From: Castor canadensis
Lineage: Eukaryota; Chordata; Mammalia; Rodentia; Castoridae
Direction: 5' to 3'
Assembly (NCBI RefSeq): GCF_047511655.1
Contig: NC_133394.1
Location: 54,096,501 to 54,160,500 of the forward strand
DNA: 64,000 nucleotides
In this document: piece after piece, positions 45,916-59,058 of the stretch
Layout: each line of letters starts with the position of its first letter
Numbering within the stretch: position 1 is the stretch's first letter
Translations under genes and position numbers: made by a program
The notes under the pieces: model-generated
What the model was told of the DNA's origin: nothing
The model's input: only the letters and a program-made list of their open reading frames with translations
Database searches by the model: none

Positions 45916-48109
45916 AATAAATATGACTAATGGCCTCAAAGATGATTCAAACAAATACACAAATGAAGTAAAGAAGTCAATCCAAGACCTGTATAAAAAA
46001 GCCAGCAAGGTGGATAAGAAGCTTGGCAAGAATATTGAGATTCTGAAAAGAGAAATGTTCAAAATGTTTGGATTATTGAGCCAAAAAAGAAAACATTGGA
46101 AAGCATCACCAATAGACTAGACCATGCAGAAGAAAGAATATCAGGAGCTGAAGATAAGGTTGAGGAAAATCTACATTCTGCTACCAATAAAGAAAAAAAT
46201 AAATGAGCATGAATGCAACTTTTATGAACTCTGAGACACAGTAAGGAGACCACAGAATCCAGGGGGTAGAAAAAAGAGCTGAGATATGAACTGAAGTCAT
46301 AAGAAAGCTATTCAGAGAAATTTTAACAAAAATTCCCCAAATCTTAGGAAAGGTGGGGGCATTCAAGTATACAAGGCATGTTCAACCCCAAGTAGATTGG
46401 ATCCAAAACGAAACCCTACACATGAGATTATAATTAAAAATGTCAACTTTAGAGACCAAACATAAGATATTAAAGCAAGAGAAAAATTCCAACTTTACTA
46501 ACAAAGAGAAAAAGATCAGAATTACATCCTCTTGGCAGAAACCCTAAAATGCAGGAAAGCATGAAATGACATATTTCAAGCCCTCAAAGTAACTAACTAC
46601 AAAGAATACTACATAAAGCTAAGTTATCCTTTAAAGTTGAAGAATAAAGATCATTCAAGATAAGCACAAAATGAAGCAATTCATCACTTCTAAGCCAGCA
46701 TTGTAGAAAATTTAAGAATCCTTCACACAGAGGAGGAAGAAGGACAGTCACAGACACAAAAATGCAGGAAAGAATAAATTCTGTAAAAGAACTAGGTGAA
46801 ACAGATGAGGATTTAGGAAAGAATCAGTCCTGTCCAACTCAATAAACCAGCAACATCTATAGGTGAATAAGGGCAAACAAAAAAAAAATAGTAATAGAAT
46901 CAACCGGAAAAAAGACTAACAAAATTACAGAAATCAGAAAACCCCTCTCCATAATAACCCTAAGTGAAAATGGTCTTAACTTTCCAATTAAAAATAGAAT
47001 GGATTAAAAAACAATATCCAACTATTTGTTACCTACATGTCTCACTGACAAAAACATTCACAAGCTTAAAGTGAAAGTATTGTAAACAACATACCAAGCA
47101 GATGAAATCTGAAAGCAAGAGGAGTAGCTATACTTATATTGGACAAAATAGGCTTTGAGCCAGAAGAGATAAAGAGGACCAATAAAGGGAACAATTCATC
47201 AAGAAGATACAGCAATTGTAAATTTGCATGCATCAAATATTGGTGTACCCAACTTAATAAGACAAACACTATTAGACATAAAGGAATAGATAAGTACACA
47301 TACAATAAGAGTGAGTGATTTTAATACTCTTATTGATAAATAGATCTTCCAGACCAAAGATCAACAAAGAAACTTCAGAGTTAATCAGCACCACAGAACA
47401 AATAGATTAAACAGACATATCCCAAATATTCCACCCAACTACTATGGAATACACATTCTTCTCAGCAGCCCATGGAAGTTTCTCCAAAATAGATCACATT
47501 CTAGGTTATAAAGAAAGTCTTAACAAATACAGAAAATTGAAATAATTTCTTGTATCCTATCAGATCACACTGGAATAAAATTAGACATCAATAGCAAGAG
47601 AAAATACAGAAATTACACAAACACATGGAGACTGAACAATATGCTTTTGAATGATCAATGAGTCACTGAAGAAATCAGGGAGGAAATTTTTTAATTCCCT
47701 AGAGTTTAAATGAAAATATACCAGAACATGTGGGATACAGCTAATTTAACAGGGAAGTTTATAGCTGTGAATGCTTACATTTTAAAAAAACAGAGATCTC
47801 AAATACCTAATGGTTTACCTCAATCTCTTAGAAAATCAAGAACAGAACAGGTGAACCTCAAAGTTAGCAGTTAGAAAGAAATATTGAAGATCAGGGTAGA
47901 AATCAATAAAATAGAAACTAAAAATGATACAGAAAATCAAAGAAACAGATTGGTTCCTTGAAAAGATTGATAATATTGGTAAACTTTTAGCCAAACTAAG
48001 CAAGCAGGAGAAACACAAATTAATAAAATTAAAGGTGTAAAAGGGGACATTCCAACATATACCAATGAAATCCAGAGGATCATTAAGGAATATTTTGGAA
48101 AAAATTATA

Positions 48110-48227
48110 TTTTTATGTTATTTTTTGATTTTATCATTTTTACATTTACTCACATGTGTATACATTGTTTGAGCCACGTTCAATGGCCCACTGTTTCGCC
48201 CCCCCACCATTTCCAGACAGAACATAG
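48110..48227 (-). mobile_element. Very short L1 3'-end insertion nested in L1, antisense
   Basis: The complement of this segment matches the 3' tail seen at 61200-61275 ('acaatgtatacacat', 'gtaaatgtaaaaatgataaa'). It is flanked by copies of 'gaatattttg(g)aaaaaattatatt' (about 48088-48110 and 48228-48250), a target duplication. The insert is only about 115 bp. Confidence 0.8.
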
Positions 48228-48310
48228 AATATTTTGAAAAAATTATATTCAAATAAATTGAAAAATTTGAAGAAAGAGGTGAATTTCTAGACACATATGG
48301 CTTACCAAAA

Positions 48311-48607
48311 TTGAATCAAAAGGATGTAAATAACTTAAATAACTTAAAAAGGTGTATCACCAACAGCATGATTGAAGCAGTAATAGAAAGCCTCCCAACA
48401 AAAAAAAGCCCAGGACCAGATGGAGTCATTGTTGAGTTCTACCAGACCTTTAAAGAAGAACTAACACCAATGCTTCTCAAACTATTCTCTAAAATAGAAA
48501 GGGAAAGAACACTACTAAACTCATTGTACAAAGCCAATATTACCTTGATAACAAAATCAGAAAAGGACACAACAAAAAAGAAAACTGTAGACCAATTTCC
48601 TCGATGA
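48311..48607 (+). pseudogene. LINE-1 ORF2 reverse-transcriptase fragment
   Basis: A 98-codon frame with the L1 reverse-transcriptase signature [26 protein letters not shown] and ITLI. It stops before the catalytic FADD box. Part of the dead L1 at 45.9-50.9 kb. Confidence 0.9.
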
Positions 48608-50940
48608 GCATAGATGCAAAAAATCCTCAATAAAATACTTGCAAACAGAATTCAACAACACATTACAAAAATTATGCAACACATTGAAGTTGGTTACATT
48701 CCAGAGATGAAAGATTGGTCCAACATACACAAATCAGTGTAATATAGCACAATTAGAATCAGGGACAAAATTCACATGATTATCTCAGTAGATACATGAA
48801 AAGAGTTTGACAAAATCTGACATCTCTTTATGATAAAATGTCTAAAGCAACTAGAAATAGAGGGTATATACCTCAGCATAATAAAGTTATATTTGTCAAA
48901 TCTTTAGTCAGCATTGTTTAAATTGGGAAAAACTGAAAGCAGTTCCCCTAAACTAAAGAATGACATAAGGATACACAATCTTTCTACTCTTATTCAGAAG
49001 AGTACTTGAATTCTCAGCCAGAGCAATAAGACAAGAGAAAGAAATAAAAGGGACACAAACAGGAAGGGAAGAGGTCAAACTGTATATCTCTATTTGCAAT
49101 TGATATGATCCTATAGTTAAAAGACCCCAAAGAGTACACCAGGAAACTTTTAGACCTGGTAAACACTTTCAGCAAAATAGCAGGGTACAATATCAAAATA
49201 CAAAAGTCAGTAGTTTTCCTATACACTATCAGTGAGTATTCTGAGAAAATACATCAGGAAAACAATCCCATGTACAATAGTCTTGAAAAGTGAAATACTA
49301 AGGAATAAACTCAATCGAGGAAGTGAAGGACCTGTACAATAAGAACTATAAAACACTAAAGAAATTGAGGAAGGCATTAGAAGGTGGAAAAACCTCCCAT
49401 GTTCATGGAACATGAGAATCAATATTGTAAAAACAATTATATCGTTGAAAGTAAGCTACAGATTCAATGCAATGCCAATCAAAATCTCAATGACATTCTT
49501 TACAGAAATAGAAAAAACAAAACAAAAATTCATTTGGAAGCACAAAAGACCCTGAATAAGAAAAGCAATTCTGAGCAAAAAGAGTAATACTAGAGCTATC
49601 ACAATACCTGATCTCTACAAAGCCATCATAACAAAAACAGACACATTGAACAATGGAATAGAATAGAAGATCCAGAAATAAACCCACACACAGCTATATA
49701 TTTGCCAAAAACATGTTGGAGAAAAGACAGCCTCTTCAACAAATGTTGAAAAACTGGATAGCCACGTGTAGAAGACTGAAACTAGATCCTTGTCTCTCAC
49801 CTACACAAAAAAAGCAATTCAAAATGGGTCAAAGACCTTAATATAAGAACTGAAACTTTAAAACTACTACAGGAAAAAATAGGGAAATCCCTTCAAGATA
49901 GAGGCACAGCAACTATTTTCTGAACAGGCTTATATTTTCTGAGTATATCTCAGGAAATGGTGAGCAAGACTTTAAAAATGGGATTGCATCTAATTAGAAA
50001 ATTTCTCCACAGCAAAGGAAATGATTGTCAGAGTGATGAGACACCTAAAGAATGGGAGAAATTTCTTTTTTGCCAACTGTTTATCTGATACGTAATTAAT
50101 GTTTGGAATATATAAAGAGCTCAGAAATTTAAACAAGAAAAGAACTAATGGCCCAATTAATAGGCAAATGATTTAAACAGAGTCTTCAAAGAAGTGCAAA
50201 TGGCAATAAACATATGAAAAACTGTTCAGCATCCTAAGCCATAAAGGAAATGCAAACCAAAATAACATTGAGATTCCACCTCACCCCAGCCAAGTGGCTA
50301 TCATCAAGAAAACAGATATAACAACAAAATACTGCAAGGGTGCAGGGAGAAAAGGAACTCTTATGCACTGTTGGCTATGGAAATTAGTATGGATGTTTCT
50401 CAAACACTAAAATAGAATTACCATGTGGTCCTGCTATATAATAATGGGCACTCCTGGGCATTTACCTTAGGAATGTAAGACAACACACAATAGAGATTCA
50501 TGCGTATGCAGGTTTATTGAGGCATAATTCACAATAGCCAAGTTAAGGAATTAACCTAGGGACACAACAACCAATGAATGGATAAAGAAAATGTGGTGCA
50601 TATATACACAATGGAGTATTATTAAACCATAAAGAAGGATGAAATTATGTTATCTGGATAAAAACAGATGAAACTGGAGATCAACTGTTAAGCAAATAAG
50701 CCAGGGTCATAAAGACAAATACCACATCTTCTCTCACATGTGGGATTTAGATACATAAATACAAAGGAAAATACAACCAACCGAAAAGTCATGAACCTAA
50801 ATGGAAGATTATTTGAAGGGGACGGCGAGGCATTGGGGGATAAGGGACAGTGATGGAGGGTAAATGAGATTAAAGTACATTATATACATATGTGGAAATG
50901 TCATAAGGTAACCCATTACTTTGTACAATAAGAAAAAATA

Positions 50941-51060
50941 AAGCCAGTGACTCATACCTGTAATCCTAGCTACTTGGGAGGCTGAGGTTGGGAAGATTGC
51001 AGTTTGAGACCAGCCCAGGCAAATAGTTCATGAGACCTCATCTACAAAAAATAAAAGAAA
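50941..51060 (+). mobile_element. B1-like SINE half, sense
   Basis: 'agccagtgactcatacctgt', 'ctacttgggaggctgaggtt' and 'gaccagcccaggcaaatagt' then A-rich. The ID half is absent. Confidence 0.8.
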
Positions 51061-51476
51061 ATTCCAAGGACTCAAAATACTTAAAAGTATTATGTTCGAC
51101 AAGCTCATAGGTTACAAGAATTATACACCAAAATCAATGAGATCACATTGTATTAATAAGCAAGATTCAAAAGCTAAAATTAAATATCACCAATTACATA
51201 TCACCATTACTACAAAGCAAATGGAATATTTCATATATACTTAACAAAATATGTGTAGGTTCCATATGCTGAAAATCACAAAATGCTGATGAAAAAATAA
51301 AAATACATAAATAATTAGAGCAACACTGTTCATGGATTACAAGATTGAACATATTAGAGTTGTCAGTTCTCCCCAAATTAAGTATAATTCTTAAATGTAA
51401 TTCTTCCCAAAATCACAGTAAAGATTTTTGCAGACCCACACCTTAAAAAACAATCCTGATTAAGAAGGAACTAGGA

Positions 51477-52461
51477 ACCTCACCCATGTTAGAATAGCCA
51501 TCATTAGCAACACCACCAACAACAGGTGTTGGCGAGGATGCGGGGAAAAAGGAACCCTCTTACACTGTTGGTAGGAATGTAAACTAGTACAACCACTCTG
51601 GAAAAAAATTTGGAGGCTACTTAAAAAGCTAGACATTGATCTACCATTTGATCCAGCAATACCACTCTTGGGGATATACCCAAAAGACTGTGACACAGGT
51701 TACTCCAGAGGCATCTGCACACCCATGTTTATTGCGGCACTATTCGCAATAGCCAAGTTATGGAAACAGCTAAGATGCCCCACCACTGACGAATGGATTA
51801 AGAAAATGTGGTATCTATACACAATGGAATTTTATGCAGCCATGAAGAAGAACGAAATGTTACCATTCGCTGGTAAATGGATGGAATTGGAGAACATCAT
51901 TCTGAGTGAGGTTAGCCTGACCCAAAAGACCAAAAATCGTATGTTCTCCCTCGTATGTGGACATTAGATCAAGGGCAAACACAACAAGGGGATTGGACTT
52001 TGAGCACATGATAAAAGCTTTAGTACACAAGGGAGGGGTGAGGATAGGTAAGACACCTAAAAAATTAGCTAGCATTTGTTGCCCTTAACGCAGAGAAACT
52101 AAAACATATACCTTAAAAGCAACTGACGCCAATAGGAAAAGGGGACCAGGAACTAGAGAAAAGGTGAGATCAAAAAGAATTAACCTAGGAAGTAACACAC
52201 ACGCACAGGAAATTAATGTGAGTCAACTCCCTGTATAGCTATCCTTATCTCAACCAGCAAAAACCCTTGTTCCTTCCCATTATGGCTTATACTCTCTCTA
52301 CAACAAAATTAGAAATAAGAGCAAAATAGTTTCTGCTGGGTATTGAGGGGGTAGGGGGGAGAGGGAAGGGGCGGAGTGGGTGGTAAGGGAGGGGGTGGGG
52401 GCAGGGGGGAGAAATGACCCAAGGATTGTATGCACATATGAATAATAAAAAATAAAAAAAG
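51477..52461 (+). mobile_element. Young 5'-truncated LINE-1, sense
   Basis: ORF2 C-terminal frame 51668-51967 (GIYPKDCD, GICTPMFIAALFAIAKLWKQL, EWIKKMWYLYTMEFYAAMKK) plus full 3' UTR and A-rich tail. It is flanked by the perfect 14-bp target duplication AGAAGGAACTAGGA (51463-51476 and 52462-52475). The 3' UTR has a long G-rich tract at 52345-52412. It is 5'-truncated, so it cannot move autonomously. Confidence 0.93.
52345..52412 (+). repeat. G-rich tract in L1 3' UTR
   Basis: Many runs of three to six G separated by short A/T spacers, able in principle to form a G-quadruplex. A similar tract occurs at 61199-61235 in the other young L1. Confidence 0.8.
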
Positions 52462-53054
52462 AGAAGGAACTAGGAGAATTATGTTACCCAATAATAAAGT
52501 TTACTACATAGATAAAATACTGAAGACAATGTGGTATTAGAGAGAGAGAGAGAGACGTAGATTAATGGAACAGAAGAGAAGATTCAGAAATAGGTCCATG
52601 CAAATAAGGTCAGCTGATTTTTTTGACAAAGATGTGATTCATTGGAAGAAAAATATCTTTTAATTAAATGGTGTTGGAGTAATTGAACATTCATAGGCCA
52701 AAACAGACAGTCCACCCCAAAGCTTACACTAAATCTATACCTTATATAAAATTGTGCTCCAAGTGGATCATGATACATTTCCTTAAATGTAAATGTTAAC
52801 ACTATGAAACTATTTTTTTTAAAAAAAAGAGAAAATCTTCAAGTATAAGGAAAGAGCTCTTAGAGTTTCTGACACAAAAACACACATCATACAAGGAAAA
52901 CTTGATAAATTGGACCTCATTAAAAACCTACACTTTTGTTCTGTGAAAGCCCATGTGAAGAGATGAAAAGACAAACTGAATACTGGGGGATTATACTTAC
53001 AAAGCACATTTCTGATAATAACTAGACTATATAAAGAATTCTTAAAACTTAAAA

Positions 53055-53370
53055 CTCAGCTGGGTGTACTGGTACATGCTTCTAATCCCCACCACTTGGG
53101 AGGAGCTAGGAGGAAAATGATTTGAGGCCATCTTGGCAAAAGTCAGTGAAGCTCAAAAACAAGATAGGCACAGTAGGGGACACTTGTAATCCCAGCTACT
53201 CAAGAGGCAGAAGTTGTAGGATTATGATCCTAGGCTGGCCCTAGGCAAAAGTGTGACAACCTACCTGAAAAATGAGCTAAAAGCAGAAAGGACTGGGGAT
53301 GTGGCTCAAGTGGTAAAGTGCTTGAATGTGAGACTGTGAGTTCAATCCCCAGCACCACAAAAACCAAACA
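53055..53370 (+). mobile_element. Trimeric SINE (B1-B1-ID), sense
   Basis: A first B1-like unit 'agctgggtgtactggtacat', a second B1-like unit 'ataggcacagtaggggacac ... cagctactcaagaggcagaa', then the ID half 'ggggatgtggctcaagtggt ... gagttcaatccccagcacca' and A-rich tail. Could also be a dimer inserted next to a B1 monomer. Confidence 0.75.
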
Positions 53371-54390
53371 AAAAGTCCCTTAAAATCACAGTGTCAGACA
53401 GTAGTCTGGTGAGAAAATAGACAAAGACATGAAGCAACTTCATCACAGGATATAGAGATGGCAAATAATCACATGAGAAGGAGTTTAGTGTCACTGCGCC
53501 TATCAGGGAAATGCAAATTGAAGCAACTAGAAGGAAACCCTACAAATCTATTAGAATGGAGAAAAAAAATATAGGTTAACACCAAATGCTGGTGAAGCTA
53601 CGGAGAACCTGGATCTATTAAGCATTGCCAGAAAGAATGAAAAATGATTCAACTCAGAAAAAGAATTTAGCAGTTTCTCCTAAGACTAAACGCAATTACT
53701 ACACTACTCAGAAATCACATTTTGGGGCATTTAACCCAAAGAAGTGAAAACTTTCTTGATATCAAAATCTGTGTGTGAATGTCCATAATTGCTTTATTTG
53801 TACCAATGACTGTAATTGGCCAGCTGACCTTCCATGAACAAATAGCTCAGCAAACTGTGGCACATATATGCTATGGAGAGTAAATTCAGAACAAACTAAT
53901 AATTAATGGAACAACTTGGGTGAATCTCCAGGCAATCTTGTTGAAGGAAAGCAGTTAATCCCAATGACTCCAGTAACATTTCTGAAGTGGGCTGAGTTTC
54001 GAAATCAAGGACAAATTAAAAGCTTCCAGGGATTCAGAGCAAGAAGGGGGAATGTAGGAGGGATATGGGGTGATTATAGAAAAGCCACAGGAGGGATCCT
54101 TGTACTGGCACTGTTTAGTATCTTCACTGTAGGGGTGGATACACAAACCTACACAGGTACTAAAATCATACACAATACACACACAAGTAAAACTAGGTAG
54201 TCTGAAGAAACTGTGGATTGTATTAGTGTCAACATCTTGGTTGCAATATTGTACTGCAATTTTGCAAAATGTTATTATTGTGGGAAACTTATTAAAGTAT
54301 GCAAAGGATCTCTTCATACTCTTTTGTACAACTGCATGTGAACCTGCAATATAATCATTTCAGTTAATGAAAGAAAGAGAAAATGAAAAA

Positions 54391-55094
54391 TGATGAATAA
54401 ATTGAGATTAAATATTGAAGACACAGCAAACAAAGCTCTTTTATGCCACGCAGCACAATTTCAATCTCACAAACCCAGCTGTCCTCAAGGCTGAGGATCT
54501 TTCAGGCAACAGGTGGCACCCATATGGGTCAGATCTGTGTTCCAGCCCTGGATAGGGGCAAGGCACCATATGAAGCTGCTTTGCCAGCTAGGCCACCTCT
54601 CCAGTGTTGGAACCCTGCCCTTCATCCCACTTCTCCTGGCTGCTACTTACAGTGCTTCACTTCATCTCCATCTCTTTGTTCTCATGTAGGGTAAGTGTCC
54701 TATCTCAGGATCAGCTGGGCAGCCTTTGTCTCCTCCCATGCGTTCAGAAAAAATCCTGAGCCAAGTAGCTTATTTCCTCACTTGCACATCTCTTCAGTGT
54801 CTTTACCAGTTCTCCCTCTTGGTAGCTATAGGACTTTTCTCCATTTCCCTTCATTCTGCAGAAGCCCAGGCAACCCTGCCTGCCCTCATGCCTTCCACTT
54901 TGATCCAAACCATGTTTCCCTTCCCTTAAACAAAACTCTTCTTCTCTCCATTACACTAACAGAGCATTGCAGAAAGTTCCTAAGTCATAGGGTAATTACT
55001 GCAGTGTTTTGCAATGGTAATTTTCTAAACAGGAATAATTATTAGGGAGGCTAAAATTCTAGAACAGGCAGGTCACACGTCTCTTAAACAATAT
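54391..55094. other. Intronic DNA, no gene seen
   Basis: GC content rises at 54430-54900 and several overlapping short frames occur, none with a recognisable domain. Confidence 0.45.
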
Positions 55095-55315
55095 TTAGCA
55101 GCTAGGCACCAGTGGCTCATGCCTCTAGTCCTAGCTACTTGGGAGGCTGAGATCTGAAGGACTGAGGTTTAAGATCAGCCTGGGAAAACAGTTTGCAAGA
55201 TCCCTTCTCCAAAATAACCAGAGCAAAATGGACTGGAGGTGGCTTATTTGGTAAAGCACCTGCTTTGCAAGAACAAAACCCCAAGTTCAAGCCCCAGTCC
55301 CACCAAAAAAATTTA
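55095..55315 (+). mobile_element. B1-ID dimeric SINE, sense
   Basis: 'gctaggcaccagtggctcat', 'ctagctacttgggaggctga' (B1 half) followed by 'gactggaggtggcttatttg ... caagttcaagccccagtccc' (ID half) and an A-rich tail. Confidence 0.8.
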
Positions 55316-57724
55316 AAAATTTAAATATTTAATAATTATGATTCTCATCATTAATCTGTACAGTTTAAATCAGTAGGATATTCCAGTGTTTATTGTACAA
55401 ATTCATTCAGGTTTTGTAACGTCCTTAAAATTGTTTTGTCCTGTATGTTGGAATCCCAACAAATGAAGTTAGCTCCAGTTGGAGCTGTTCCAAGTGAAGC
55501 AGAGGTAGAGCATGGCTCTCCCCACCTCTACCGGCTCCCCTCAACCCTGTCTTCATTGGACCGGCCCCTCTCCCTTCTGGGATATAGCTGCAGCACCCTG
55601 TAGAAACACTTCTACCTGGGGCAGTGATTGAAAGCCAGTAACCTGGATCTTCTCTAGGAGAGCTTTCCAGTTGAGGAATTCCATAGTTCTGTACCCCTGT
55701 GGTCCTCTACCATAATTTATATAACAATTCATTAATTTTGGCTATAGTTAATTTGTTCCCTACTTTTCTTCCATAGGATGTGCTTGAGGGGAATGAAATA
55801 GCCTAGTTCAGGGTTTGGTAACTGCTCATTACTGGCTGCCTAAGAGCCATGATGGACAAAACTGGAAACTTACTGACTATATTGAGACAAAGGCATATGG
55901 ATTGTTTGAAATGGTTTAATTAATTACATGCTAGATTGTAGCATAATGTTTTTGGAACATTATATCAAATGATGGTTAAATAGAGTAGTCTTTCCTTTGA
56001 AAAACTGCAGATGTCTTTTAATGTTGTTTTTCACTAGAAAAGCTCATCACTGAGTGATTATTATCATTAGTCACTTCCATGCAATTATAGTTCATATGCC
56101 ATTTCTTCAATTAATAAAACAATTTTTAAAATCTTTTTAAAATTCTGCCTATTTGGATTCTTTTAAAAAGTTATTGTTACGCTATAGTGAATAGAAATCC
56201 TATCCAAATTGTTTTCAGTTTTCAAGCATTGTGTTTAAAAACAGTAAGGCCTTGTTTCTGTTTGTATCACTGAAACCTCTTCATGTGGTGCATTGTGGGG
56301 TGTGGTGGGGACGAGTGAACAGGATAATGGACACCACTCTCATTGACAGTAAGAGAGTCATGTTTTGGGAAATAAAGATATATTCCTGAATTAAAGCTGA
56401 AATTAGAAGGCAGTAGATATTAAAACAAAAAATTTATTCCTAATTCAGAAAGGAAAGTAAGGTACTGTAGTTTTTATACAAGAGTCAGACATACTGGAAA
56501 TAAACACAACAGTGAAGCAAAGTGCAGTGGTGGGATTTCAGACTGTCTTATCCTAGAGTTAACACTACACAGAGAAGGAACATCAGTCCTAATTGCTTCA
56601 TTATAGGAAGTATATCTTCCAGAGAAAAAGGTAGCAAAAAAGCATATCAAATGAGTTTACTTGGTTACAGATGACACTTGGTAGCTCAGTAGCTTAAGGG
56701 AATGTACAGGAAGGATGATGGAGGCTCACAGGATCAGTAGGAAGCCAGAGCAATGGACTCATAATGGGCAAGGACCACAGGTGCTCAGAGGTTGGCAGCA
56801 ACACTAAGCAGAGATCTGCTAGCACTCATGATCTGGTGACCACTCAACCACACCACTTCAAACCCCTTTCTATCTTCACTATACTCTTTCAACAAAAGGG
56901 AGAAGTTTGCTCAGGCTTATCCTTCTTTAGTAGGGCCTCATAACCTGCACTCAGTGAGAAGAGTTAATGTTCTAGGAGGAAATTGTGTTATAGTTAGGAG
57001 AAATACAGGTGGATGCTATATAATCAAAAGATGAAAAATACCCATTCCAGATAGGCTTTAAGAAGCACAACTCTGATATTAAAATTATCTACAAAGGAAA
57101 TTTAGGATTATCACAATCTAAGATTGGTATTTATGAAAAGAAATATCGCAAGTATCCCATTCTTTCAAAATAGCTTAGACCCATAGAATCCACCTTGGTA
57201 AGTGTAGAGTGTGCTGACTGCGAGCCCTCAGAGATTACCACAACAAGAAACTGAATATGAAGGGGAGATGTGATGATGACAGTTTCATGAAGGGCAGAGA
57301 GAAACCAAATTCTTTAATGTCTACTTTGCTTCAGCTTTATAGACCTTGAAAAATGATGCTGAATTTAAAAGGACAAAATAGAATGAAAATAAATATCCAA
57401 GATAAGTGAGTAGATAGCAAGAGAATATACATATTTTTAAAAGAACTCAAATCCACATCCTAAGTAAATCATACTCCACAACATTAAAGAAACTCCCAGG
57501 TGTGATCAAGGAACGCTTCAGAAAGTTGGTGGAAAAAAATGTCAGAATTTGAGCCAATACTGTCTGGGTTTATTAAAAGGGTACTGTGACAGATTGTAGA
57601 ACTACAGCTTGGTGCAGAATTCTCAAGTGGGTTATTAAACAGATGATTTGTGAACATGTAGACAAGAAAGCTATCACACAACATGGCTGCATTAAGATAA
57701 GTAAGAGTAATGCAACAGAATGAA
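55316..57724. other. Intronic DNA, no gene seen
   Basis: Mostly unique. A short GC-richer island lies at 55490-55640. No exon-like frame. Confidence 0.45.
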
Positions 57725-57850
57725 GTACAGCCAGATGACCTGGATTCATGCCCTCATTCTATCCATAAATAGCCATGTAAATATGAACACATTATTTAAG
57801 TCCTTTGAACACAGTTTCTTTTTCCAGGAAATAAGGTTATTAAATTAAAT
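57725..57850 (+). mobile_element. MIR SINE, sense, weak
   Basis: 'gatgacctggattcatgccc', 'cagtttctttttccaggaaa' and 'aaataaggttattaaattaa' occur in MIR order. Confidence 0.45.
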
Positions 57851-58027
57851 GTACTTTATTAGTCAGTTTAGCCACAGTGAATGTATCAGCACCAAGTGTA
57901 CCAAATTTGCTTCTGTTCTTTTAATTGGGTTGCTCAGTGATGAAGGTCACCCCTTCATTACAGAGCACATCCTATACTGGGTGCTTATGTCATTTTATGA
58001 AATGCACTGGTCCTGTGACAGGAGGCT

Positions 58028-58245
58028 TTTTTTTTTTTTTTTGTGGTACTAGGAGTTTGAACTCAAGGTTGTGCACTTGCTGGGCAGGTGTTTTACCACT
58101 TGAGCCATTCCTGCAGCCTTTTTGCTTTGTTTTTCAAAGAGAGTCTCATGCTTTTTTGCCAGGTCAGCTTTGGACCGAGATCCTCCTATTTCCACTTTCT
58201 AAGTAGCTGGAATTATGGGCATGTGCCACCACATCTGGCTCCCAG
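58028..58245 (-). mobile_element. B1-ID dimeric SINE, antisense
   Basis: Poly-T, 'gtggtactaggagtttgaac', 'accacttgagccattcctgc', then 'gctggaattatgggcatgtg' and 'caccacatctggc': complement of a complete dimer. Confidence 0.85.
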
Positions 58246-59058
58246 GTGACTATTACAAACCCCTTTTCATAATGATGAAATTGAGTCTCAGAGTACCTAA
58301 CTAATCAGATAAATCAGGATCAGAGAGTATTCTGATATAAAGAAATATATTGACCCATGTCCCATGTTGTCATTATATAAAATAAGTGTATTGATAATGA
58401 GAAAATACTGCAATGAACACTGCAACAAAAAATCTTATTTGTTTGGATAGTTATACCTAGGCATGTTATAATGAATGCATGTCATTATATTATAATGACA
58501 TTTCATGAAAAGTTTTTCTCTGGTGTTCCTTTAACCTTGAACTATCCAACATTTTTATAAACAATTTGGTCAAAAGAACAGAAAAAAAATTTGAAGAAAA
58601 TTTTTTATAAAAGGAAAAAGGTATGAGAAATAGTATTAAGAGTTTATTCATATATCCATTTATTCAAGTGACACATCCAAAACAAGATCTTAGGTAAGCT
58701 AATTCTCTGGCAGTATAATAAATATGCAAAGATAATATGATTTATTAGCCTTGAAAATAGTTCCTGTTCTTTGCATCTAAACTGTCTTTCTAAACAAGAA
58801 AGGGACTTTACTTTGAGTAGGAGTGAGATTTGAGAAACAGGAGCAGGAAATGGGAGTGAGTGGTATTGGTTCTTGGGTTCTCATCTGAAGTTCCAAAAGG
58901 GGGTTGGAAAGTAGTATCAAGAGTGATATCTACATCCCTTTCCCCCCTTAGTAATAAGGAGCAGAGGTGAGGGAATCTGGGTCTAATAAAAATTTCTTTT
59001 AATTTGACCAAGTCCTTTCAAATTGAACAGAAATCAGCCATTTAAAAAGTCTACCACA

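Larger units (their letters stand above)
45917..50940 (+). mobile_element. Old LINE-1, long but dead, sense
   Basis: Begins with an ORF1-like coiled-coil stretch (frame 45923-46120), continues through endonuclease-side sequence (47.0-47.7 kb), reverse transcriptase (48311-49600), ORF2 C-terminus (50.0-50.7 kb) and a 3' UTR ending near 50940. All frames are broken by stops and frameshifts. A short antisense L1 tail is inserted at 48110-48227. Confidence 0.8.
51061..54390 (+). mobile_element. Old LINE-1, sense, hosting younger insertions
   Basis: ORF2-like text at 51061-51476 resumes seamlessly at 52476 after the nested young L1, runs through the ORF2 C-terminus (52.5-53.0, 53.4-53.9 kb) and ends in a 3' UTR (to about 54390). 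A SINE trimer interrupts it at 53055-53370. No intact frame. Confidence 0.7.
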
